Shown: positions 13,201-22,600 of the stretch, piece after piece
How the letters are laid out: each line of letters starts with the position of its first letter
Position numbering within the stretch: the stretch's first letter is position 1
NCBI GenBank assembly: GCA_033032175.1
Contig: CM065309.1
Coordinates: forward strand, 20,646,001-20,710,000
Direction: 5' to 3'
From: Saturnia japonica
Taxonomy: Eukaryota > Arthropoda > Insecta > Lepidoptera > Saturniidae
Length of the DNA stretch: 64,000 nt
The notes under the pieces: model-generated
Told to the model about the DNA's origin: nothing
Database searches by the model: none
Seen by the model: only the letters and a program-made list of their open reading frames with translations
Translations under genes and position numbers: made by a program

Positions 13201-15157
13201 CGATAAAACGATATTCCATTAATTTAGCCCTTCAATTACCAACTATTTTTATTCCATTTTTTTGTACTAAAAAAATATTCATTAAACAAATTTTCAGAAT
13301 GTACGATAAACACGGAATTTACGTTAGACAATATCCGATTGTGAACTTAACTCTTAGAACGGGTTTCCTTGATGTAGACAATAACATTGACTACATGACC
13401 CAAGGATCATTCAGACAATCAAGTGCTGCCGTTGACTATATTGTTGACCCCGATGTAAGTATCGTCACAATAGCTTCAGCATTATGACAAACAAAAGAGA
13501 GTAAACATGATTATGATCAAAGATTAAAGCGTCAAGATTATTTCAAGGCTACAGAATGGACGCGTTGAAATTTTCTTAATTTAGTGGTACAGAGTAATAA
13601 CTCGCAATATAATTATACTCTTGATTCATAAGCAGATATGCAAGGAATAAAGGTAGGTGTCGCGATATGGAACATCAAGTGAGAAATAATACTTTTGATG
13701 GAACCTCCACTTGGTACAACAACTCGATTGATGATCTTGACTGTTCAGTTTCCCATTACTTATAACTTTCGCAATTTCATCATCATTAATTTATTTTTAT
13801 GTTATTACATTTTTTAATGGTAAAGACACATTAGATCTACCTAGAGTCTGTTGGAGTAGTGTATGATTAATTATATTATTTTTACTAATTGTAATTATTT
13901 TAAGCTGGCAGAAATCTCTTTGGGACCTCACCAGCGTGCTTCAGATTTAATGTCTACTGACTTGGCAAAGAACAGATATTTTGGTTTCCAACCTTACGTA
14001 CAGTACAGACAGTTTTGTTTCGGAAAAGTAATTAAGACCTGGGATGATTTGAAAGAAATTTTCGACCCTGAGGTAAGTTAGCTCTAAGAAATTCCTGTTA
14101 TTCAGTGATGCTGAATATAATAATAAAATATATTGACGCTAGAGTAAATAATGGTTTAAGGAATGAATGGAGATAAGTCCTAGCAGAATAGAGAGAATAA
14201 CATTCTAACTGCTTAAATCACTTGGGCTACTAGGTTGTGAAAGAGAAGTAGATAACTTTTTTATTTTAATTGTAATTTCAGAGAATTGAACTCTTGAAAT
14301 CCGCTTACGAAGACGTCGAGGATATAGATCTTCTGGTAGGACTATGGCTTGAGAAGTTGATTCCCGGTGGGCATGTACCTCAAACATTCTATTGCCTGGT
14401 TGTTGAACAGTTAGTTTGGAATATAATGGCTGATAGACATTGGTATGAAAATTCCGAAAGACCGAATGCCTTTACTTTGGGTAAGCATTATATTGTTTTA
14501 TATATTTTAAATTATAATTTTTATTTCTGGAATCTTCTTCCGAGTATGGTAAATGGTTTAAATTTTATGATCATTCAAATAAGTTGATAGATTAGTCATG
14601 TAATCAGCACAACCAATTAAAATTAGACTAGACTAGATTCATCAAGAAAAGTTATAATTCAATAAAATTTTAATATCAATCTTATTTTAAACTCTTTTAA
14701 TTTTGATGTCATACAGGTGTAGTTTTTGATTTCCATGAATGAAATTAAATAAAAAAATATAAAATATACATAGACTTCAGTGAACTCTTTATTTCAGATC
14801 AACTATATCAAATAAGAAAAGCGACTATTGCTAGAACTTTGTGTGATGTTGGCGACACCGTCACAGAAATACAAACTCAAGCATTTTTGAAAATTGGACC
14901 AGGGTACGTATTTCTTTATGCCATAGCTTAGTCATCGTTATGACATTGATCTTTTAATATTTACACGAAATTACAAAATTAATTTATTATGGCAGTTTTA
15001 GCATACTATGATAAGTGATGGTTGGGCTTTGACGGGTGCAGTGAACGGCCTTTTTTATAATTAATATAATTGCAAGTTCTGTACCCTAACTATATTTTTT
15101 TATTGTTACAGGGAATCAGCTTTCTTGTTATTAAAGTACGATCTATGCTTAGTTTAG
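4290..15157 (+). CDS. Gene A: secreted heme-peroxidase-family protein, catalytic residues lost (12 exons)
   Basis: Exons (GT/AG borders, in-frame joins): 4290-4417, 5438-5577, 7155-7319, 7939-8126, 11540-11744, 12331-12528, 12785-12929, 13298-13454, 13905-14072, 14282-14480, 14798-14903, 15112-15157; 614 codons. The start gives a signal peptide (MLRLVIFLSTLCGIHC). Family landmarks: GSCNNL near residue 63, paired Cys near 155, the WRQHN block at 294-298, NPCWGDELLF, RWLH at 379-382 and ADRHWYE near 545. Kept: calcium-loop T212/D216/S218, D137, proximal R379/H382. Lost by alignment to the family: distal Gln (V132), His (S136) and Arg (G279), and the ester residues (S135, T282). Exon 12 is short and lacks the W-K-D/Cys tail of genes B and C, so the gene may be decaying. 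Known family role is peroxide-driven oxidation; I infer a non-enzymatic, possibly heme-binding, secreted protein. Confidence 0.8.
4560..4830 (-). repeat. Dispersed repeat R260 in intron 1 of gene A
   Basis: Reverse-complement copy of the element found forward at 15225-15480 and 56465-56720. Shared blocks are ACGTGAGAAAA, TGCGTGCACGGAAGTCTGTG and a C-rich segment beside TTGACATTGTCACTCA. In this copy the C/G segment has grown to an 18-nt C run at 4758-4775. No coding capacity; class unknown. Confidence 0.75.
5684..5940 (+). mobile_element. tRNA-derived SINE, copy 1 (intron 2 of gene A)
   Basis: The 5' end is tRNA-like, with a TTAGCCTAGTGGACG A-box-like start and a B box GGTTCGATCCC at 5730-5740. 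The body continues through CAGGTCGAGCAAAGTGTTAT, GGCGAACTCTAGGCTGTACA and GCCTAACCCTTTGAGGATAC. It matches 36403-36666 block for block over about 255 bp. It is not a tRNA gene, because no acceptor stem closes around it and it is followed by a long non-tRNA body. Confidence 0.85.
6441..6990 (+). repeat. Dispersed repeat R650, copy in intron 2 of gene A
   Basis: Starts CTGACCCGCGCAACTACGTC, passes an AG tract, then CGCCCGCCTCCCACATTATT, GTTATTTTAAAACTGC, GATATTCATTGAAATCAA and the block ending in GATGCTCCG. It is closely related to 21305-21990 (intron 2 of gene B) and 45060-45722 (upstream of gene C). This copy lacks the ATTAGTATA-type end of the others. Probably a non-autonomous retroposon; class not proven. 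Confidence 0.75.
8404..11317 (-). mobile_element. 2.9-kb DNA transposon with about 330-bp terminal inverted repeats (intron 4 of gene A)
   Basis: 8404-8750 and 10990-11317 are long imperfect inverted repeats. Left blocks such as CATCGATCCTATGTGTGCT, GGTCAAAGGTCAAAATTTGA and GATATCGCGATTCTAAGAGT reappear reverse-complemented and in order at the right end. Outer ends read GCACGGTCAAT on the left and GGCCGGTCAAT on the right (reverse complement). The interior carries a broken minus-strand gene. No convincing target-site duplication was seen. It sits between exons 4 and 5 of gene A and leaves the splice sites intact. Confidence 0.8.
8930..10721 (-). pseudogene. Degraded transposon protein with a CXC-type cysteine motif
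   Basis: Minus-strand pieces in several frames. The amino-terminal region (10721-10317) includes VDRGMPTLIEASVARGDEF and a DCRKSYSRKTSIAAVKR segment. A central region (9563-9300) includes KEGIHFLLAVYGAP, and in another frame YYQVQTWLGNQLNPEDCDWK. A Cys-rich end near 9115-9215 reads GCSAKCGCKKVGLLC then C-x2-C, followed by a stop and GQSC. A Glu-rich tail follows near 8990-9010. I recognise these blocks from a widespread insect and cnidarian transposon-associated protein type. A 26-nt C run (9602-9627) and several frame changes and stops show it is dead. The name of the superfamily is not known to me. Confidence 0.7.
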
Positions 15158-15224
15158 TATGGAATGGCTATGTGAGATTAATTTCCGAATATTATTATTA
15201 GTAGCAGCACTTTTTTAGTATCTT

Positions 15225-15480
15225 GCTAGTACTTGCTGTCACTTTTCATTGAGTGACAATATCAATATTTTGGGGGGTCTAAGTTCAATGGCATTGATCG
15301 GGTTCGGATTCGCAGTATTAATTTATTTAACTTAATATATTAGTAACAGATATTATAGATAAATTTTAGCTTTCTGTACTCCTTCTCCATATAAACTTTA
15401 ACCATAGCAAATCTCACAGACTTCCGTGCACGCAATATGCTTAAAAAAGTGTCCGAAGTTTTCTTCTCACGTATTAATAT
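15225..15480 (+). repeat. Dispersed repeat R260
   Basis: Forward copy just downstream of gene A. Blocks: GTGACAATATCAATATTTTG, GGGGTCTAAGTTCAATGGCA, CTTTCTGTACTCCTTCTCCA, CTTCCGTGCACGCAATATGC. Same order as at 56465-56720, and inverted relative to 4560-4830. Confidence 0.8.
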
Positions 15481-15554
15481 TATGATGATGATAGGATGCA
15501 ATTGATCTAAAAAATAACAATAACAAGCTAAATATATCTCTAATACCAACTTTA

Positions 15555-15660
15555 AATTATTCCAGCAACCAACTGACAAGCTGCAGCAATATCCCGTCGA
15601 TTGACTACCGAGCATGGACTGATGAAAGATGTCTACGCCCTGAGCTATGGGAGAAATAGT
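15555..15660 (+). repeat. Diverged copy of part of the 157-bp array unit
   Basis: AACTGACAAGCTGCAGCAAT, CCGTCGATTGACTACCGAGC and ATGGACTGATGAAAGATGTC track the array unit at positions 1-590 with about one change in ten. This is a single copy directly after R260, so the array at the left edge was probably amplified from a dispersed element. Confidence 0.75.
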
Positions 15661-15691
15661 ATAAATGCCAACTCACTTTGGATAAAACAAT

Positions 15692-15775
15692 CAAGTCCGG
15701 TGAAGCTGTAAAAGCCGCAGCGGCTTTAGGGCCCCTAAGGCTAACAGTGTAGTCAGTTCTAAAAAAAAAAAAAAA
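15692..15775 (+). mobile_element. Short A-tailed retroposon, copy 1
   Basis: CAAGTCCGGTGAAGCTGTAA to CTAACAGTGTAGTCAGTT, then an A tail. It is flanked by a perfect 10-bp direct repeat GATAAAACAA (15681-15690 and 15776-15785), which fits target-primed insertion. It carries the palindrome AAGCCGCAGCGGCTT. Confidence 0.85.
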
Positions 15776-17334
15776 GATAAAACAAGATAATAATTAAGAT
15801 TATTATATAAATACTAGTTAGAAATATTAGAATGTAACTTAGAGCCGATTTTTCAATAGTAATTTAACTTTATTTGGTGAATAATTTTGACGTCTGACGG
15901 ATAATTAAATTCAAGATTGTCAAAATTTAAAAATTATTCCTATAATAAAGTTATTTGGTGATTGAAAAATCAGCCCTTAGAGTGATAATACAGTATGGGG
16001 TATATTGGGGTATTTCCTATCCAATAGAATGTGGTGAAAAACTAGCTTAGATGATTTAATTTTATGATTAGGAAGATGGTATACGTCCAACATTCACACC
16101 TTTAATTGATTTTTCTTTGGTAAAAGCATTCTATAGTTGCTATTATTATGTCGTATCGTTTAATAAACGTGTAATATAAAATAAAGAAAATTATTTATGT
16201 GAAACTACTAAAACTTCTGTTTGTGAACTAAGCGCCAACCAACCCTAAGCTGGAATATTTCTTAATAGTCCCTACTTTAATAATCTTTTAGTTGCAATTT
16301 TGCGTGTCAATATTCTATAATACAATATGAATTATTGACGATTTCGGTGACATCGTGTTAGTTTGTGAGTATGGCTTGTTATTCGAACCCAATACGCTAT
16401 AATAACATTAAATGTATTTATAATATGCAATGCGTGTAATAAGAGATGTTTTATTAATCTATTGATTGATTACCACTAAATGAAAAATTGATTGGCTCTC
16501 TGATTGAACCGCGTAGATGTTTTTCGATTGCTCTGCAGTCCGCACTGATTCAGTTTTACGAGATGCGGGTAGGGATAAATTGGACACACACGTACTATAA
16601 GAATATTTAGATTAAATACGTTCCCGTACTTAGTGAGTTATTAAATTTTTTTAACATAAGATATTATAAAAAGAAATCAACATAATCCGAACGCAATGAA
16701 AAATTTATAAGATGAGACAACATTTTTAATAATTGGGTTTTTGATATTTAATCAATCGCGAAATCCAACTTGCATATTTAAATAACTTAATATAAAACTA
16801 GTCTATATTTTATAAATTTTGTAAGTTGATGGTTACGCAGTTAAAATGCTGATTAGCACAATTAATGATGTACTTAGTATGAGGTAAGTAGACTAATGTA
16901 CAATTTTTCTTATAGATTACTTTTAGCTGCGGTTGAGATCTAAAACGATTACTTCGACGCAAAAATATAGAAATCACAGTACCAAACACACCAGCTCCCT
17001 CCTAGAAACCAAGTGTGCTAGCACCCACACCCGAGAAATCTCCGTTCCTGCCGCTGGTCATGGCCAGTTAACTTCGCTCTCGCATACTCGCCGCGGTTGT
17101 CCTTCACAGCGGCTCAAGCCTAGGTCCGATCGTCCAGCATGGAATTCTAGAACCTACCTTACCCGAAACAATGACTATATCGTTCACTAGTTCAACATAC
17201 GCCACACTGTATTCGACACCTGAACATCCACATTGTAAGTACATAGGTTCTGTAAGGGATCTTTCTTTTTTGAGGGTACTTTTATTTAGAAAATACTTGG
17301 CAGATATATTGAATATATATACGCTGAGCTAATT
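15776..17334. other. Intergenic spacer between genes A and B, left part
   Basis: Mostly AT-rich. 16925-17190 is notably richer in G+C and C-rich on the plus strand, with an 85-codon open frame, but I recognise no family and see no splice context. No other structure found. Confidence 0.4.
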
Positions 17335-17600
17335 GAAGAACTGTTTTAATCTAATTCTCTCCTCTTCTTTCCACAACATAACTACACATATCGAACTTAG
17401 AAGTCACAGTTTTACGGTAAACTGCATATCGACAGGAACTAAAATATAGTGTCGGTCCTTCAAGCGTCTTGAAAGGATATTTACGCAGTCCGACATACTG
17501 GCGACAACCGCCGATGGATTTTGATCTCTCGGTGGTCACCGTTGTGTTTGGATTGTACTACTGTACTTACTATCAGGGAGCGCACTGCCAATTTGCTTAA
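17335..17600 (+). mobile_element. 3' fragment of LINE family L
   Basis: Plus-strand copy with GTCCTTCAAGCGTCTTGAAA, GGATATTTACGCAGTCC and GATCTCTCGGTGGTCACCGT. Coding frame broken. Confidence 0.65.
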
Positions 17601-17630
17601 CTACTATAAAAAAATTGCGTATTCTTAGAT

Positions 17631-17880
17631 ATGTGTTCGAGGGTCGGCCATTTTGGCACCCGTGTGCTTGTTGCCACATCGGCTGAGTACCTTCGTTGCT
17701 TGCAACATAAGCCTGGTGAAGCTATCAAGGCCCCTCAAGCCAAGATTGTTATTCAAGTCAGTAAAAACAAATCATGCCACTGTGCTGGTGGCATGGATGG
17801 ATCAACCATTTTATGCATTCATCTCCATAGAACACAATTGTAGTGTTCCGCCACCCAGCAAATTGAAAGTCAAAATATAA
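17631..17880 (+). other. Unrecognised segment with two overlapping open frames
   Basis: Two plus-strand frames (70 and 75 codons) overlap across a stretch of balanced composition unlike its AT-rich surroundings. The sequence could be a processed fragment of a host mRNA. I do not recognise either translation and see no splice signals or A tail at its end. Composition is the only reason to list it. Confidence 0.2.
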
Positions 17881-18269
17881 TATAATAAAAATGTATATTA
17901 AATTTAGTATTTATATGAATTGTTTTATAAGTATGCCCGTAAAGCTAACAGTTCCAAATGACCGTGACACACAGCTAATTAAATAGAGACGTGAAAACAG
18001 GAAAAATATAATAAGCAGATGTTAAATAATATCGAATTCATTGTTACATTGTAATGTGTATTTTATTGTCTTCTCATATTTTAATGAACTCTTGAATATT
18101 CTGAAAAATAAAAATTAAAAATATAATAAAACTCTGAAGTTACAAATAATTAAGAAAACTACTGAAAAGTATTTTTCATGTACATTTTCTTCTGTTTGTT
18201 TATTTTCAATAATATTTGATAGGAGAAAATTATTATCATTTAGTTTTCGAAACCTCTGTATGTAGTATG

Positions 18270-18770
18270 TATAATATACTAGCTGTGACCCACGGCTTCA
18301 CCCGTGTTAAATTCATCCGACAAACACCGCACCGCCAACGCACCCATGTAACCTATCATAATAAAATTGTTCTTCCAGCAAGTACAAATTATTTTAATTT
18401 TTCGTTATATGCGAAAGTATGTATCCAAATAATATACTACAAAGAGCAAAAGTTTAATTTCATAAAATTGCCTTTATTATGAAGTAACTTCTGTTCGTAA
18501 AAACTAATATGCCTTGTCTAAAAATAATGCTCATAATTCATTATTGTGGCTTATTTATAAGAGAAAAGCATATGGCTGACTTTTTGTTAGAAGCTAAGGA
18601 CCAATATTTTTACAGAACTTTGTATTTCCGTATCATTTACGATTACATCAGCGCACGCGGATAGAGCAGTTCGGGAGGGCCTCGATTTCTGACTGACGTA
18701 GCAAAAATGAAAATTTAAGGCTAGCTGAAAGTTGTAGCCCAATATTAGTCTAAACATTTTTGTTTGTTTA
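18270..18770 (+). repeat. Dispersed repeat R500, copy 1
   Basis: Begins ACTAGCTGTGACCCACGGCT, then GCAAGTACAAATTATTTTAA, GCATATGGCTGAC, AAGGACCAATATTTTTACAG and CAGCGCACGCGGATAGAGCA. Related copies are at 34860-35320 and, for the 3' half, 22660-22990. The opening matches the common lepidopteran 'ACTAGCTGTGCCCGCG' repeat start. No coding capacity. Confidence 0.75.
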
Positions 18771-19019
18771 ATTTACCTTTACACCTTTGTCGATCCTTTT
18801 CTGAATTGAACTGATATACATAAAATACCATAAAAAACCATATTGGAGCCATAAAAAAGTAAAAACCATATGAATAATTATAACACCAAGTAAATTACTG
18901 CGCATCTCGTTGTTTTATAACTAGTTAAGAATTAAGAATTTAGTTTAAATAACAACCTCTGCAAAGATCAACTCCAGAAGCACCACCACGCAATGCCTAT
19001 TTCTGATGTAAAACAAAAA

Positions 19020-19150
19020 TGCTCTTTTTACCCGAGTGCGAAAATAGGTAAGTCATGATTTTCGAGCGTATGTATCTATGTCTATTTATTTGGCACGCTC
19101 TGTAGCCTAAACGACTAGACGGTTTTTAGCATACGAGGTGTCACCAAAGT
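19020..19150 (+). repeat. Dispersed repeat R120 (partner at 47222-47345)
   Basis: TTACCCGAGTGCGAAAATAG, TTTTCGAGCGTATGTAT, TGTCTATTTATTTGGCACGC and TCTGTAGCCTAAACG match 47222-47345 in order. Class unknown. Confidence 0.65.
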
Positions 19151-19552
19151 GACACCAAGTGATGTAGATAATACTCATTGTTTATGAATACTGTAAATGT
19201 AAAACAGAAAATAGTTTATGATCAAAAAGTCGCTGGTCGGTTTTCGACTTTAGGGCGATCGCTAGTAAGGATAAATGTATGCAGACTAATGTTAACTACC
19301 TAATTCCTAGCAAATTCAATTTTTTTGCTTAAAAGAAAATTAAAATAAATTAGGTCTCTTATGACACTTGCCTCTCTAGCCATTTTACCATCTTCAATTG
19401 ATATTATTATACAAAGACATTTAATATCGAAGAAAAAATATATAGGTAATTATCACAAAATAAATTAACGAGGATGTCTGAAAGTTTTGTATTTACATGA
19501 CCATGTTTGAACAAATTACGAATAATATTTGCTCAGGTGCTATAAAATATAA

Positions 19553-19559
19553 TATAAAA
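19553..19559 (+). promoter_or_regulatory. Probable TATA box of gene B
   Basis: TATAAAA, followed about 24-30 bp downstream by GCACAGTG (near 19582), a fair match to an arthropod initiator, and then the start codon at 19619. Spacing is right for a TATA promoter with a roughly 35-nt leader. Confidence 0.4.
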
Positions 19560-19618
19560 AGGCTGGTGTTTCGAAAATTGCACAGTGCTGCTGCATCATC
19601 TGAAAGCAGGCTTTGAAG

Positions 19619-22600
19619 ATGATGCTAAAAGCCATCTTAGTAGTATGCCTTTTTAAGGCCATAGAGGGGGTTTACTATAACTCTTACAACGGAACACTTT
19701 CATCAGAAGATGATATAGCTTATTACGAAGAAGCTGGAAATTTGATGTAAGTTTCATATGTTTTTATTAATAATCATCGACTCTGCTATAGCCTCTGAAT
19801 TATTATTATTTTATATACCAGCTTATAAATATCCTAGTTCACGGCAAACGTTTGCTCCCGAGAGAAAGCATGGGCTTAATTATTCCGCTAGCCCTTGACG
19901 TATTGGCGATATCAATAGCCGATAAATCAATAGGCCTATATTTTTCCTACGTACAGTGATATTAAAAGAACATTTTCAAGCGTTCTGGTTTCCTCATGAT
20001 GATTTTGTTCACCATCAACTAAATGTAATTAGTAAATGTAGCTACGCAAATTTTGAAATTTTGCTGAACACAATCCTACGGCCATCGGATCGATATTCCG
20101 CTGGTCTAAACCATTCGACCGCCACAACTTCTCCTTTGAATCTGAATTAATAATTTAAATTACTTTTTTATGTTGAAACTTTGTACCTACTACTTTTTAA
20201 TTGATGTTAATGCATTAGACTAATCGTTCTATACTTTGGTTAGGTACATTAATTTTATATTCACTTTTACATACCTCAAGTTCGATGCCAAATTATTTAA
20301 TAAAACATGTTGAATTACGCAAACAAAGCGCAACTTTTTTTTCTATAGTAGCTCGGCAAATGACACTACTGCCCCTGATGTTAACCATAGTACAATCTTA
20401 ACATAAAGGTGACCACCGAGAGATCGAAATCCATCAGCGGTCCCCACTATTATGCTGGCCTGCATAAATATCTCTTCACGTTACGTTTGAAGAACTTCTT
20501 CCTCAAGTTTTTACCCAATCCGAAACTTGTGTCTATTGTACCACATGATGTTATGAAGTAACAAACAAGTTATAATCTAACTGATTTTTAGTATTCACTG
20601 TAGCTTATATCTGTTTATAACCAATCTCAGAAAGATCAAAGTCCTAACTGAGGCCAGTTATCAATTGTTTGAGAATTCAGTAGGAGCGTGTTTTGTGCCA
20701 GTGCGTGCGACTAATGTTTTGCTGCAGAAATAGGTGTCGTGGCAGTCGAATCTTACATAGATTATACCACTCATATTCTAGTAAAATTAAGTGGCTATGT
20801 GCTGGCCGTGTAGCTCGTAGAATGGTTGATCGATGAAGCCAAAGAGTTCTCCAGTGACGTCCGCGTTCCGGTAGTCACAGCGTAGGCAGACTAACTATAA
20901 GGTGGACTGACGACCTGATAAAGGTTCCGAAAAGATGCTGGATGTGGGTAGCACAGGACCCTACGTTGTGGCGATCTTTGGGGGAGGCCTGTGTTCAGTA
21001 GCAAACGTCTTTCGGCTAAATGAAGGATGAATAAGGACAATAAACAATAATTGTTTCAGGAACTGTACCAATGACATTGTAATGCCATGTGATCCAAATG
21101 AGAGAAGGCGTATTGATGGTGCATGCAATAATTTAAATGATCCCACCAGGGGTGCTTACCATACACCATTACGAAGATTGTTAAAAGCTGATTTCTCTGA
21201 AGGTATTTAATATTAATACACTATATACTTTGAAGTATATTTTGTATTTTAAATTGGCTCTTTTATTTTGTGGACAATGTAACAAACTGTGTTATTTATC
21301 GTTGCCCACGCAATTTCGTCAGCGTTACATAAGAGAGAGAGGGTTAGAGAGAGTGAGATGTAGGTAGAAACAACAATTGTCGTAGGCACCTACAATATAA
21401 TTGATAGGTGCCGCCCGCCTGCCAAATCATTCTGCTAAAATGCACGTGCGGTACTTGATTATTATTTTGCTGCGGAGTTATTTTAAAACTGCTATCTCCT
21501 AAGATATTCATTGAAATCAAGTGATGTAAAGGGCAATTTTGTCCAAAATAAAATACTTGTGATAAATTACGTATTTATTTCGATAAGCATTAATACCATG
21601 TTTATAAAAACACCTTTGTAAATAACGAATTATTTTACAACAAAAGATAGATGATGATGATGATGAAGAAAATAAACTTTTTTTAGAGCTTTTTAAGAGA
21701 AATAATTGCGTCACACATCATTGTTGCGTAACTTTAACCATTTACGCAGCCCACGCTACGGAATCTATCACAAGAAATAAATATTCCCCGTTATTGCAAC
21801 ATTTTTCATGGATGTTCCGCTCCTATTTGTCGTAGCGTGATTTTGTATAGCCTATAGCCTTCCTCGATAAATGGGCTATCCAACACTGAAACATTTTTTT
21901 TCCATTCGAACCAGTAGTTGCTGAGATTAGCGTGTTCAACCAAACAAACAAACTGTTCAGCTTTATAATATTAGTATAGATATAGGTAGTATATGCCCGC
22001 CAAGTCAATCGCAAGGCACGGCCGTACCATACTTTTCTCGAAGCGACTCACGGCACTTTTGAACCCTCTGCAACTTTTTTGTGTATGAAGCACGAAGTTT
22101 GAATTTTTTAAGATCAAGAGTACGCATACTATAACTGACTAGATTGCTAATATACCTAATAATTATACCTTATAGTTTACGAATTATCTACAAAGTTCTT
22201 TAATTTTATACACTAAGACATATACTCTCACAGACTTTTTTGTAGGTCCTTTTAATATCTGAAATTGTGTTGTACATAAATTTGATATATATCGCTTATA
22301 GTTTACTCAGCGTAAGCCATTTAAGCGGCGGAATAGATTCACCATGACTAGTTTTTTTAAATTTGCTCCAAAGCATAAATATTTTTCTAAAATAAAACTG
22401 GCGTAAGTTACTCCTTATAACATCAACTATCTACCAGTGAAAGTCTCGTCAAAATAAGTCTAACCGTTTCGAAGATTACCCGGAACAAATAGACAGATAG
22501 ATGGACGGACAGACATTATACATTTTATATTTTTGATGGGATATTTATGACGTGTTTCTTTTATTATTTTCTTTCGTCGTCTAACAAAATTATATGGGAG

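Noticed and set aside
16925..17190. 85-codon plus-strand frame in a C-rich stretch
   Set aside because: No recognised domain, no splice context and low-complexity basic composition; not supported as a gene.
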